64,000 bases of DNA from positions 98,622,489-98,686,488 of the forward strand of contig CM077025.1 in assembly GCA_039090855.1 (NCBI GenBank), given 5' to 3'. The DNA is from Macrothele yani. Its lineage: Eukaryota; Arthropoda; Arachnida; Araneae; Macrothelidae. The notes beneath the pieces were generated by a model that worked only from the letters and a program-made list of their open reading frames with translations, was not told the DNA's origin and did no database searches. The stretch's first letter is position 1. Every line of letters starts with the position of its first letter. The translations under genes were made by a program, and so were the position numbers. Shown here one piece after another: positions 31,567-43,832 of this stretch.

Positions 31567-33240
31567 ATTCGAAAAAATCCCCGACTTCGTTGGAAAAAAT
31601 GTGATTTGAGTAAATTTTTTTAATAGAATTTTCAGATTCGTCTTGATGAACAAGATTTAAAATTCGGCTTTAAAAGAGAAAAAGAAATCATATATGATTC
31701 GGCGTTTAAGAGAAAAATGTGCCTTGATATCCAATGGGAGGTGGGGCTTCAGCCCCTTCGTTTCCTACGCCAATGCACTGTACATCCATTCACCAACTAT
31801 GTCCTTCGGAAATCTGTAACTCTGGGTAAACACTCATTACGTTATAATTTGTGCGCCATTTATAAATATTTTTTTGTCTTTTCATGTTTTCGTATGGAAA
31901 TATAATTATTTCCGCATTCGGTTCTGGTCATGTGTTGTTTTTCTCATTCAGGTAAAGTTGTAGTTAAGTCCTTTGGTTTTGGGCACGAGTGTATTTATCT
32001 TCAGGTACCGCCAAAAAGTAACATTTTGCACGAAATAAAACAGAATTACATATTTCAAGACTTCAAACTGTTCAACAACTTTTCCTTTTCTTTTCTTTTT
32101 TAAGGAAAAGAGGCTTGAAAAGGTCGGAAAATGCGTGGAACTCTCAGCTGCCATTTATTTGGCGCCATTTGGGGACACTTTCTATGGTGCGAACATTCTT
32201 GACACAAAACTTGCGTGAGACATATTGCTGTCGTTCTCCACGGGTAAACTCGAGAAGCCGTCGTGTAGTTCTCGGCATTCTCTCCTGTCGGGACCTCCCA
32301 CGTGACTCGCGCGACTTCTGTTGCGACATTGCCAGCAGTAGCGCGATTAGTGGCGAAGATATATCTCGAGGTGATGGCCATGTTTGTGTGGTCTTGAGGC
32401 TGAGATAGCATCTCATCCAAAGATAAAAATCTCGAACACACTTTTCCGTTTCAGGTTCTTCTGTTTCCCGTGAGTTATGCCCTTCTCTCGTATCCTAAAC
32501 ATGGCTTAATTTATTAGCCCGTTTCTTTGGCGAACCTTTTTTTGTTCCGGGTGTAATTGGATCGGCCGACATAAGCAGACCTTTAAAATGTAATGATGCG
32601 TTAGTGCAAAATAAGTAAAAGGCCATTTCGCTCTCTATTTAAAGGAGGGCTATAAGTCTTTGGCAACGGAAGCTCCTTCGTGTAATTATGGGGCCGGGAT
32701 AAAGATCTGAGTTCTTCTAATACCGATCAGAAGTCATTCTTTTAAACACTGCTCTTACTTAGGCAATTACCTAAGAGTGGGCTCTATTTCAAGAATAGAT
32801 TTGCGATACGAGAGCCATTTAGAAATAAACTGCCTCCCCTTCCTGCTCGTAAATGGAAATATTACACGCCTTGTAACCTCCACAAAGGAAAAAGAATATT
32901 AAATGACTGATTTATGAATGTAAAACAGGCTCTTTGCTCTTAAATTTATTGTGGATATTGAGTTGTTGTTTTTTATTATTGTGTTCGTGCGTTCTTCAGC
33001 TTTGCACTTTTTACTAGTTCATTCTTTCACCCCCCCCCCCCCCGCTCTTTTAAGGTATCAAACATAAGTTTCAATCTTCAAAATCAAACTATGAGAGTTT
33101 CAGTTAATTTTAGAAATTGAAAGTCGTAGCAAAAAGGCAAATTGAATTTAGGCGTTGCGTGAGACAACGAAGCTATTTGATCACATAAGTGTTTTCAGAT
33201 AATAAAATCTGTAGTTAACAAAATTGATGAAGAGTATAAA
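31567..33240. other. TE-poor unique region, candidate non-coding conserved DNA
   Basis: No recognised TE. The stretch 32500-32900 is of mixed composition with homeodomain-type TAATTG and AATTAT motifs, a CTATTTAAAG box and the inverted repeat CTTAGGCAATTACCTAAG (32757-32774). A poly-C run lies near 33032. No coding domain is recognised; frames around 32100-32440 are short and unsupported. Confidence 0.45.
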
Positions 33241-33242
33241 AC

Positions 33243-33453
33243 TTTTTTTTAGTGGGTTTAACTGCCGCCGTGAGCAGGCCAATGGACTCTATGCAATCGA
33301 TTGTTCCTAATTTGGAACCACCCCACGGAAAGAATACAGCCACTGACGTAAGACAAGCACAACATCCATGCCTCACTTAGGATTCGAACCCAGACCCATC
33401 TCGGACGAATAATTGGAAGCCAGGATCTCGTACCACTCGGCCGCTGGAGCGGC
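33243..33453 (-). mobile_element. SINE family A (copy 8), old
   Basis: The most diverged copy (T8 tract at left; B-box reads GGTTCGAATCC on the minus strand; head GCCGCTCCAGCGGCCGAGTGG). No TSD visible. Confidence 0.85.
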
Positions 33454-33574
33454 TAAAATCTCTTTTCACATTCATTATTCTGTATTATGTATTAGCTTCG
33501 AAGAGAACGAACACGTACTTATCATTAGCCTGAAAGAGAACAAAAGACCTAGGGAAGCTATAGTGGAACCACGG

Positions 33575-33845
33575 TTGTACATTTCTCAATCATACGTTTT
33601 CACTTTTATACGTAATTCTACGTCAGTCATGATATTTTACTGCAATTTCTAACGCCTTTTTTAACTCGATTTTTTATGTTTCTCAGTCACATGCTTTTGG
33701 ATTTTACACGTAATTCTGCGTTAGTCCCGATATTTTACTGCGATTTTATGTTTCTCAGTCACATGCTTTTGGATTTTACACGTAATTCTGCGTTAGTCCC
33801 GATATTTTACTGCAATATCTAAAGCTTTAAAAGCACGTCTTTTGT
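33575..33845. repeat. ~72-85-bp tandem repeat (left block)
   Basis: Units carry ATGTTTCTCAGTCACATG, ATTTTACACGTAATTCTGCG and TTAGTCCCGATATTTTACTG. Two nearly identical ~72-bp units occupy 33677-33820 and a more diverged unit lies upstream. The same repeat reappears at 38925-39110, beyond the Tc1 element and the higher-order satellite. Confidence 0.88.
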
Positions 33846-33945
33846 AAAAAAAAAAAAAAAAAAAAGAGATCGTGCTTACTATACTGTGCAAATTAATTGG
33901 GAAAAAGTAAAAAATCACTCTTTTTCCAAAACTATGCCTTTATAT

Positions 33946-35708
33946 TGATACGAACTCGGCCGCTCTACCAATTGTCGCGGTTTCATGGGTCATTATCCCA
34001 CCGTTGACCACCAATTGATACGAACGTGTCGAGCGATATAATTTATTAACACTCGTCACCAAATGATACCTTCGTGGTCTCGATCCCGCCGCAGTGGGCA
34101 ATTTATCCGCTATTTGGATACGAGACTTGTGGGTTCTTGTAATTCGGGAGCTGGCATATTTTAGCGAGAACGTTAGCGGCTTGCTGAAACACAGGAATTC
34201 AATACAGGAATTATCCACGACACAAGAGCCTTTAGAATGACTAGAGTAAGATTAACACTTAAACATCTTTATTTGTAGGAGGAAACTCTATCCCGAGGCC
34301 TTGCCCACGGTGATACAAACACATGTTTTGCTCCCTATTTGGAGCTAATATCATCTACCTCTGGATTCAGGAATCAGACTTCCGCCCCATAAGGCGTATC
34401 AAAGTTCAAATTTAGAGCCTGGGTTCAGTTAATGTTCTCAGTTCCTCCACTCAGTGACAGGATAACAATAAACAGAAAAAAAGTACTCATTGCTGACTGC
34501 TTGTTTGGTCATCCAGGCTATACAAATCACTATTCAAATTATTATGAGGCTCCGTTGGCCCCGCACACACTGTTGCGCTTTATTTTGCTCGATATTGTCC
34601 TTTCACCTGTGTGTTTTAAGCGCTGGAGGATTTTTACTTCCTTCGATGAGTACCGAAACAGTGGGGGAGTTTCACCTGTGTGTAACAGAGGATCTTCACT
34701 AATTTGCTGGCTTTCCACTCTTTCTTTCGACGACGCAGAGAGAGAACTTCACCGCTCTTTCCCGACCGCGCGTAGGTGGGGGAAAGTAATCCCAGAGCTG
34801 ACTCCTCTTCGCCCAGCAGACGGGGGCTGTAGAATGGACAGGGGTAGCTCTCTTTTGAATTCCGTCAAGAAACTTCGCCGGCAGCAGGGAGAAACGCCTA
34901 CGTATTACTTCGGACAGGTCAGCGACCTTCCCTCTTTGGATGGAGACGGCGTTTTTGTGAGGCTGGTTTGCTGGTCGTGTTTCACTAATGCTTTTTAGTA
35001 GACATTCTCAATTTGGCATATTTGGTGGTCTTACCCGGCCGCGTAATTATTGTTAAGCTCTACACTTTCCTCGTACCCCGGCGGCTTACAGCTGCGCTCG
35101 AAGTACAGTGGCTATCTTAGGTCCCGCCGGACGTCAGGCTTCGCACATAGCGTGCTCGTACGGTTTACTGCTACGTCGACCCTTCTTGCGAGTTTCTCTC
35201 AGTCTGTCCTACGGCAGTGTACAGAGATAACTAATTCTCTCTCTTCTTCTGCATCTTTTTGGCGATCCTCTGTCACGTCGCTTCATCTGCTTCTTTTCTG
35301 TCGACACTTGAGTTTTCTCTCTTGTCTTACGTACGGAGCGCCGTCGCTTCTGCAAGTATTGTTCAGCCTCTGACCCTCGCTCCTCATAATCGTAATTTTC
35401 AGCGTTCCCAACAGATTTTTGTCACTAAAGGCACACTTGAAGTCGTATTTATGAGAGTCTGGATGACTCTCAGTTGCCGATTGGGTGGTCCCTTTGTTGA
35501 ATAGGCCTCCAAAGGCGATATCCTAATTCCTTTGTTTTCACCCAGACAAAGAGAATTACAATACTTCCCCAATTAAAAACGAGTTAATTTCTCAATTTAA
35601 TTTGCAATAGGCCAAATATTTAATTTAATCATCTACATAATTTAACCACGCCTATCAAGTCCGTCCCCCTTTTTAATAGTAACTAATTTAGACCCAATTT
35701 TCGTATCA
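33946..35708. mobile_element. solo-LTR-like insertion, 1.76 kb, 4-bp TSD
   Basis: Starts TGATACGAA and ends TTCGTATCA: TG...CA with 9-bp inverted termini. Flanked by ATAT at 33942-33945 and 35709-35712. No coding domains lie inside, as expected for a solo LTR left by LTR-LTR recombination. It lies between the left TIR and the transposase of a Tc1 element. No internal match exists in this window to name the parent family. Confidence 0.75.
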
Positions 35709-35749
35709 ATATCATTCTATGTCTTCATATACACTGATAAATACCTGTA

Positions 35750-36755
35750 TTAGTATGAAGTATGTCCTCCTTTAGCAGAAATGACCTCTTGAATTCGTTT
35801 TGGCATTGACTCCACTGATTGAGTGCACATATTTTTGACTTCATAATCGTGGAACCACACTTTTATAGCATTCGTTATCATGCGTTCTTTGGTTGTACAG
35901 TCCATTTTACCTAAACGTCTCTTCAAAATATTCAGCAAGTTTTCTATGGGATTTCAGTCTGGTGAATTTCCAGGCCAATCAAGCAAATGAATTTGATTTT
36001 CCAGCATGAAATTCTTGACCAATTTCGAATTGTGACATGAGGCCAAGTCATGTTGAAATGTCCCGTCAAAAGTTTGCAAGAATGGAACAATCCTACGTTG
36101 TAATATTTCTACGTGCTTGGCTGAATTCATGATACCTTGAACAGGAACTAAGCTTCTAGTGCCATTTTGATGTGAAAAAAACCCAAAAACATCTGTTTCA
36201 GAGGGTGTTTTACAGTTTGTTTGATATGCTCAGGTCTTAAGGGTTCACAGTTGCTTCGTCTAACAACATTTGCTTGGTAACCCTGCACAAATAAATGAGT
36301 TTCATCACTGAAAATTACTTTTTTCCAGTCCTCAGCAGCCATGACTTATAGATTTTGGCCCATGCTAAACGTTTTATCTTCATTTTTGCATTCAAATATT
36401 TTTTTGTTGGTCTTCTTGCCTTCCGGCCAACTTCCAGAAGCTTACGGCGTACAGTTGAATAACTAACATCACAACCACTAGCCAATAAATCTCTTTGAAG
36501 GTCGGTGCTTTTTTTTTTTTTTTTCATTTTACTATTTCTGATTAGATATTTACCGGTTCGTGGAGTTGTTTTTCGTTTTCTTCCACATTTACCTTTCCTT
36601 TTTTTAGACCAGGATCCAGATGCATTGTATCGCTTAAGCAGTCTTGATACACTTGATTTGCCTAGATCAACTGCAGAAGCGATACCTCTCACTGTCATAG
36701 AAGTGTGATCCTTCAGAGCAATTATTTTTGCACGTTTCCTTGGGGAAATATCCAT
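35750..36755 (-). pseudogene. Tc1 transposase pseudogene (DD34E)
   Basis: Minus strand: N-terminal block (36755-36315, open) with MDISPRKRAKIIALKDHTSM, an HTH (IASAVDLGKSSVSRLLKRYN), a basic GRKRKTTPR linker and a second HTH (DVSYSTVRRKLLEVGRKARR). The catalytic block VIFSDETHLFVQG (first D) is at 36148-36342. QHDLASCHNSK (second D) and NPIENLLNILKRR (E) follow, with a TGA just before NPIEN. The C-terminus ends AKGGHTSY. An oligo-K stretch from a T-run at 36509 and two frame breaks also disrupt it. Confidence 0.88.
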
Positions 36756-37059
36756 TTTTCAATACACGAAAGCAACACGTATACTCACAGAGCAAAAACT
36801 AGCATCCACCTATCACACACGAAAGCTCACAACTGAAGCTGAAGTGCTTATTTCCTGTTTAAAACCGGTCAAACCACATTCTTACTATCAAGTTCTAACA
36901 GTCACACCACCTCACAGCTGATAAAACCGGTTTACGTGGGTTTCCGACATCAACTGGCGATCACATTACAATTCTGAGAATAAAATATAGCTTGTCCCAA
37001 TTAATTTGCACGGTTATAGTATATTACTGCTTATATTATCGGTTTGTCCGTCCGTCAGT

Positions 37060-38830
37060 AGACATCATATCTCTGCAACTATTAGTCCAATTTGAAAAAT
37101 TCTCTTTGCAGTGTGAATCTTGAAATATGCGAATTATGACCTTTCATTTCGTTGGTTTTTTTACGATGCACAATTTCGCTGCAAGAGGGCGAAAATTGCG
37201 AGGATGTCGAATTCAAAATACATTTTTATTCCATATATTTGCTTCTAAACGTCCGATTGAAAAAATTCTTTTAGCTTTCGATTCCATTTATGTCGACGGG
37301 TATTTTAGGTATAGTTACATTTTCAAGTTACGCATAGATTTTCCGCTAGGGGGCGTAAAAGAAAATTACGTTTTCCCCGATACCTCTTCTTCTAAAATTC
37401 CGATTTGAAAAAAAAATTTCTTCAGCGGATACAGCTCCTGATGGAAAATCTTTTTCATATAATTTCTAGATTTTGGTAAAGAATACTTTGGCCACCAGGG
37501 GTGTAAGTGTTAATTTTTGCTTCTGATGTATTTGCCATAAAATCTGAGCTTCTAAAATCTCGATTGAAAAAATTCTTCCGTGGACCGTTGCCACTCACGT
37601 CGATAAACCTTTTTGGAATATTTTCTTTTTAAAATCTTGCATGGTTTCTCCGCCAGAGGGCGTAGATGTATATCTTATTTTTGTCAATGTCTCTGCTTCT
37701 AACGGCACGATTTGAAAAATTCTTTTTTTATTGGATAGTTTCCAGTGTGACATGTTTTCCCAAAAATTTCAAAATTTTCAAGTAATTCGTATACTTTCTA
37801 CTAGGGGGCGTAAAGGTAAATTTCGTTTTCCCAATATCCCTGCTTCTAAAACTCCGATTTGAGAATGTTTTTCTGCACCGGATACAGATCCTGATGGAAA
37901 ATCCTTTGTATATAATTTGTAATTTTGGCAAGAAATGGTTTGGTCATCAGGGGGCGTAAGTCTTAATTTCAGCTTCTAATGCATTTGCAGTAAAATCTGG
38001 GCTTCTAAAATCTCGACTGAAAAAAAATTCGCTTGTGGACTGACTGATGCCACTCACGTCGATAAACCTTTTAGGAATATTTTCTTCTTAAAATATTGCA
38101 TGGTTTCTACGCCAGTGGGCGTAGATGTATACCTTATTTTTCTCAATATCTCTACTTCTAAGAGTCCGATTTGAAAAATTCCTTCTTTGTTGGATTGCGT
38201 TTCCCATGCGAAATGTTTTTCATATAAATTCAAAATTTTCAAGTAAATGATATACTTTTTGCTAGGGGGCGCAAAGGTAAATTGCGTTTTCTGCGTTATT
38301 TCTGCTTCTAAAACTCCGATTTGAAAAATTCTTTCTGTATTGCATACAGCTCTTGATGGAAAATGTTTTTCATATAATTTCTAATATTTGGTAAAGAATA
38401 GTTTGGCCACCAGGGGCATAAGTGTTAATTTCTGCTTCTGGTGTATTTACAGCAAAATCTGAGCTCCTGAAAACTCTAATAAAAAAAAAAAAGTTTCTTG
38501 GACCGATTCCGCACACATCGGAAAACCTTTTGAGAATACTTTCTTCTTAAAATAATGCATGGTTTTCCCGCCAGGGGCGTAGATGCATATCCTATATTTG
38601 TCCATATCTCTGTTTCGAAGAGTCCGATTTGTAAAATTCTTTCTTTGTTGGAGAGCGTATCAAATATTTCTCATATACGTAAATTCAAATTTTTCTTAGC
38701 GCACAAGTCTGCAACCAGAGGGGGTAAACTCACGATTTTGTTTACAGTAGTATCTGCGGGATTAAAAACCCCATTGAAAAACTTCTTTCTTCGGTCAGAT
38801 ACCACTTTTTTCCAGGCTGGTTCCATTGAC
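37060..38830. repeat. higher-order satellite: ~459-bp unit of three ~153-bp monomers
   Basis: The motif CTAGGGGGCGTAAA recurs at about 37344, 37802 and 38262 (spacing ~459). Between them are two related monomers marked by CCACCAGGGGTGTAAGT (~37491) and CGCCAGAGGGCGTAGATG (~37650). All monomers share CTTCTAAAA-TCCGATTTGAAAAATTCTTT-like cores. Roughly 3.8 higher-order units are present. No coding function. Confidence 0.9.
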
Positions 38831-38924
38831 TTTGAATAGCTTTGATAAATTTTATTCGCGTGAGAGCGGATTCAAAAGACGTGCTCATTGCACCCAAAAA
38901 TACGGTGTCATCTTTCTTGTTTTA

Positions 38925-39110
38925 ACTCGGTTTTAGGTTTCTCAGTCATACATTTTTCGATTTTACACGTAATTCTGCGTTAGTCCCGATATTTTATTGC
39001 AATCTCTAACGTTTTTTATAAACTTGGTTATAAGTTTCTTAGTCACACGTTTTTCATTTTTATACGAAATTCTGGGTTAGTCTCGATATTTTACTGCAGT
39101 TTCTAGATAA
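38925..39110. repeat. ~72-85-bp tandem repeat (right block)
   Basis: Two units of the repeat also found at 33575-33845, here more diverged (TTTCTCAGTCATACATTTTT, CACGTAATTCTGCG). Confidence 0.85.
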
Positions 39111-39552
39111 TTCTTTTATATGCTTTTTTTTTTTTTGCGATTCTGGGTTAAAATTCGAATTTCAGATTATCAAAAATACACGCTTCATTGATTATTTTAT
39201 ATATAACCCGGTATGTTACAAATTTGAGAGAACTGAAACGGCGTTGTTGTTTTCCATCTTGATGCATCCAAACTTGAACCTTGATCCCATAAGAGAAAGG
39301 TTTGTAATTTCCTTTTGGTTGGGATGAAAATTATAGGTTTTTAGAGACACAATAATCAAAAGAAGTGTTTGATTTTAATAGGCTTTATGATTTTTGCAAA
39401 GCGGTAAAATATGTTATAACTTGTAACGCTTTTGTTTTCGCTGCCGATACGAATTTAAAAAATTAGTATTAAGGAACATCTCAGCATGAATTTTATTACA
39501 TTTTGAAATTTCGCTTATACGTTTTTTGAACTTTTATACGGCTTTAAAAAAA
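39111..39552. other. AT-rich spacer
   Basis: No recognised gene or TE between two tandem-repeat arrays. Confidence 0.5.
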
Positions 39553-41430
39553 TGTAAAAAAATAAAAAAAATAAAACTTTAAAAAACTAGAAAACGTATA
39601 ACCGGGGTTTCACTGTATTTCGTTTTGCAGATGTACTTATAGATTCCCACCAGTATACTATAAATATTTGGGACTCTAGTTGAAGGGCAAATTCAGATGA
39701 AAAAAGCAAAAAAAAAATAAAAAAAATAAAACTTTAAAAAACTAGAAAACGTATAACCGGGGTTTCACTGTATTTCGTTTTGCAGATGTACTTATAGATT
39801 CCCACCAGTATACTATAAATATTTGGGACTCTAGTTGAAGGGCAAATTCAGATGAAAAAAGCAAAAAAAAAAAATAAAAAAAAAAAAACTTTAAAAAACT
39901 AGAAAACGTATAACCGGGGTTTCACTGTATTTCGTTTTGCAGATGTACTTATAGATTCCCACCAGTATACTATAAATATTTGGGACTCTAGTTGAAGGGC
40001 AAATTCAGATGAAAAAAGCAAAAAAAAATAAAAAAATAAAACTTTAAAAAACTAGAAAACGTATAACCGGGGTTTCACTGTATTTCGTTTTGCAGATGTA
40101 CTTATAGATTCCCACCAGTATACTATAAATATTTGGGACTCTAGTTGAAGGGCAAATTCAGATGAAAAAAGCAAAAAAAAAAAATAAAAACTTTAAAAAA
40201 CTAGAAAACGTATAACCGGGGTTTCACTGTATTTCGTTTTGCAGATGTACTTATAGATTCCCACCAGTATACTATAAATATTTGGGACTCTAGTTGAAGG
40301 GCAAATTCAGATGAAAAAAGCAAAAAAAAAAATAAAAAAAATAAAACTTTAAAAAACTAGAAAACGTATAACCGGGGTTTCACTGTATTTCGTTTTGCAG
40401 ATGTACTTATAGATTCCCACCAGTATACTATAAATATTTGGGACTCTAGTTGAAGGGCAAATTCAGATGAAAAAAGCAAAAAAAAAAAAAATAAAAAAAA
40501 TAAAACTTTAAAAAACTAGAAAACGTATAACCGGGGTTTCACTGTATTTCGTTTTGCAGATGTACTTATAGATTCCCACCAGTATACTATAAATATTTGG
40601 GACTCTAGTTGAAGGGCAAATTCAGATGAAAAAAGCAAAAAAAAAAAAATAAAAAAAATAAAACTTTAAAAAACTAGAAAACGTATAACCGGGGTTTCAC
40701 TGTATTTCGTTTTGCAGATGTACTTATAGATTCCCACCAGTATACTATAAATATTTGGGACTCTAGTTGAAGGGCAAATTCAGATGAAAAAAGCAAAAAA
40801 AAAATAAAAAATAAAACTTTAAAAAACTAGAAAACGTATAACCGGGGTTTCACTGTATTTCGTTTTGCAGATGTACTTATAGATTCCCACCAGTATACTA
40901 TAAATATTTGGGACTCTAGTTGAAGGGCAAATTCAGATGTAAAAAGCAAAAAAAAAAAAATAAAAAAAAATAAAACTTTAAAAAACTAGAAAACGTATAA
41001 CCGGGGTTTCACTGTATTTCGTTTTGCAGATGTACTTATAGATTCCCACCAGTATACTATAAATATTTGGGACTCTAGTTGAAGGGCAAATTCAGATGAA
41101 AAAAGCAAAAAAAAAAAATAAAAAAAATAAAACTTTAAAAAACTAGAAAACGTATAACCGGGGTTTCACTGTATTTCGTTTTGCAGATGTACTTATAGAT
41201 TCCCACCAGTATACTATAAATATTTGGGACTCTAGTTGAAGGGCAAATTCAGATGAAAAAAGCAAAAAAAAATAAAAAAATAAAACTTTAAAAAACTAGA
41301 AAACGTATAACCGGGGTTTCACTGTATTTCGTTTTGCAGATGTACTTATAGATTCCCACCAGTATACTATAAATATTTGGGACTCTAGTTGAAGGGCAAA
41401 TTCAGATGAAAAAAGCAAAAAAAAAAAAAA
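39553..41430. repeat. ~155-bp A-tract satellite array, 12 near-identical units
   Basis: CTAGAAAACGTATAACCGGG starts units at 39587, 39741, 39899, 40052, 40201, 40357, 40516, 40674, 40827, 40986, 41143 and 41296. The period ranges over 149-159 bp, almost entirely because of the length of the A-rich linker. Outside that linker I noticed one substitution (GATGTAAAAAGC near 40938). Such homogeneity means recent amplification or ongoing gene conversion. Confidence 0.95.
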
Positions 41431-41599
41431 TTTGCGTTTTTATTCACTGGAAATATTCACCTTCACATTTTTGGAATCAAATATTTTTTAATTGCCGGTG
41501 CAAGACTGAACAGTTTTTTTTTTTTTTTAATTCTTCAGTACGGTAGTAGTTTTAGATTCGGATTATCCTTATTCGTTCTTGTCCTTAGGAGACTCCAAA

Positions 41600-42475
41600 T
41601 TCAGGTGTGGGCTATATATAGTACCCACTTCTTCACATCCGCTTTCGCCTTATCTGTGTCATCCAATCATTGTCCCCGGAAACTGTCCTTCATTGAACCG
41701 AAAAGGTGCAAGTCGGAAGGCGCCAGATCTGTTCTGTACGGTAGATGAGGGACCGCGGACCAGCACAATTTGCCGATCGCCTGATTTGTTGCCAAAGATG
41801 TGTGTGGTCTCACATTGTCATGGTGAATGTGGATCCGTTTCATTTTCTGGTTCAGTCTCTTCCTCCTTGGCACCCCTGTCATCCCAAAAAAATAGTCACC
41901 ATGACTTTCTGTGCTGATCTCTGGCTCTTGAACTTCTTAGGCCTTGGTGAAGATGTGCGACGCCATTCCATGGATTGGTTCTTCGTTTCCGGATCATAAA
42001 GATACGCCCACGTTTCATCCCCTGTCACCAGATCGAAAGAAAAAAAAACGTGTCTTCGGTGGCTTTAAACGCTTCCAGCAGATCAGAGCTGACTTCCAAC
42101 CCTTCTCTCCTTCAAATCGGGTGTCAACTGCCGGGATACCCACTTTGCACGCGCTTCCTGATACCCTCAGGCTTCCACCATCTTCTGTATGGCATTTTAA
42201 CCACAGTCCAGTTGTGCAACAAGCTCACGGATTCTGACTCGTCTCTCCGCGCGAATGAATTCATCCACTCGCTGATGATCTGTGTTTGTAGTCGCAGATG
42301 ATGGTCTCCCACTGCGTGGTTTGTCTTCAGTGCTGGTTTCCTCTTCTTTAAACTTCTTCATCCATCTGTGCACATTGCTCTTGTCAATAGTGTCATCTCC
42401 GCAAACCTTGTATAGCCTTCTGGGAATAGCGCACAGCCTGTATCCTTCCTTCGTCAAGAACTCAATTTACCTGCA
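41600..42475 (-). pseudogene. mariner transposase pseudogene (DD34D)
   Basis: Minus-strand blocks: N-terminal helix-turn-helix part 42457-42197 (DKSNVHRWMKKFKEEE, DKPRSGRPSSATT, VDEFIRAERRVRIRELVAQL) and C-terminal catalytic part 41882-41667 (RIHIHHDNVRPHTSLATNQA with the second Asp, then YRTDLAPSDLHLFGSMKD with the third Asp). The middle, with the first Asp, is frameshifted (traces such as the reverse of GTTTCATCCCCTGTCACCAG near 42010). Terminal repeats were not identified, so the element limits are unknown. Confidence 0.85.
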
Positions 42476-42642
42476 ATGAAAAAGAAGGGTTACTATACAG
42501 AAGACGAATTACATGTGCAATTTGAAAAACCTCTGTCAGTTAATAAAAAAGTTATGCCCCCTTCTGTGTTATTTTCGGTATACATTACTCGTATGTAAGG
42601 CAAGGAAATGGAAAATATATCATTTTCTGCAGCAGCTTATTC

Positions 42643-43075
42643 ACTGCGTAACACAGATCTCTCGAAATTTTCCCCAGAAATTGGTCTTGAGAGTCTTTTT
42701 TTCAATTTTGATGACTGAGTGATCTCTGAGGTTTTTAGTACAAGTGGCAAAATGACGATCAAAAGAATTACAAAGAAATTCCTTGTTGTCCTACATGCTG
42801 TCTGATTTCATTTATCCACCTTTTCCATGTAGTTCTTCGGTCTTCTGGTTTCCAATTAACTGCATAACACAGATCTCTCGAAATTTCCCCCAGAAATTTG
42901 TCTTGAGGGTCCTTTTTTCAATTTTGATGACTGAGTTATCTCTGAGGTTTTTAGTACAAGTGGCAAAATGACGATCAAAAGAATTACAAAGAAATTCCTT
43001 GTTATCCTACATGCTGTCTGATTTCATTTATCCACCTTTTCCATGTAGTTCTTGGGTCTTCTAGTTTCCAATTAA
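42643..43075. repeat. 216-bp tandem duplication
   Basis: Two adjacent units (42643-42858, 42859-43075) share ACACAGATCTCTCGAAATTT and TTCCATGTAGTTCTT with few differences. Confidence 0.93.
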
Positions 43076-43225
43076 ATGTATGCGTTGAGAGTTTGTAAAA
43101 CTGGTTAGATAACAAGAAGGCATAGCTGAAATTTGCATATGGTGTTTGTACATGTTATTCTTAATAACAATTTCTGTTTGCCCCCTCCTGAAAACTAAGC
43201 TGATCGGGAGAGCCCAAAAGTAGAA

Positions 43226-43449
43226 TTTTTTTTTTTTTTTTGATTGGAGGTTTAACGACCACCGTGAGCAACTCAATGGGCTATAAGCAGTCGCCCGTCC
43301 CTAATTTAGGGTCACTGGTTCCAGGGAAGGGAGAGAGCCAGTGCCGTAAGACAAAAAACATCCATGCCTGACCGGGATTCGAACCCGGACCCCTTACGGA
43401 CGAATGATCAGAGGCCAGTGCCTTAGACCACTGCGCCACCGGGGCGGCC
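43226..43449 (-). mobile_element. SINE family A (copy 9)
   Basis: Near-consensus copy; poly-T at left, head GGCCGCCCCGGTGGCGCAGT on the minus strand. Flanks CCAAAAGTAGAA and CGAAAAGTGGAA form a probable ~12-bp TSD with two mismatches. Confidence 0.93.
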
Positions 43450-43756
43450 GAAAAGTGGAAATCAAGAAGGACTAATAGGTTGAAAATAAAAAGTAAAATA
43501 GTTTTAAATGAATTGCATAACTAAAATAATCTTGGGACACCACCTAATCGCCTTACAATAAGCATTAACTGAAAATAAATACCAAAGGAGAGTTATAAGT
43601 GTGCCTTTCTCGTTTTCTAAATGAGTTGCGAACAAATTGAACCCAAAGAAAGGGAGAAAAATTATGTGAATATTAATATGCTGTGTGATAAATGAAATTT
43701 TCATAGGAGTGAGTGAACTATAACGACCCTCGCCCCTTTCTATCTCTTTCTTAACA
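43450..43756. other. spacer, nothing recognised
   Basis: AT-rich spacer between a SINE and a Tc1 relic. Confidence 0.5.
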
Positions 43757-43832
43757 TACACTAAAGTCCCAGGACACCTAGAAGAGAAACACAACATAGC
43801 ATTTATTGACATATATTAGTACGGTGTCGGTA

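Larger units (their letters stand above)
33879..37019 (-). mobile_element. Tc1-like transposon split by a solo LTR
   Basis: Ends CTATACTGTGCAAATTAATT (33879) and AATTAATTTGCACGGTTATAG (ending 37019) are inverted repeats, with TA at 33877-33878 and 37020-37021. Removing the solo LTR at 33946-35708 plus its 4-bp TSD leaves ~1.37 kb, normal for Tc1. The transposase is on the minus strand. Confidence 0.93.

Noticed and set aside
34432..34998. 188-residue ORF inside the solo LTR as a gene
   Set aside because: No recognisable domain, and it lies within a TG...CA-bounded insertion with TSD. Length alone is weak support.
39553..41430. CRISPR-like array
   Set aside because: Units are ~155 bp, identical throughout with only A-tract variation; there are no unique spacers and the context is eukaryotic.
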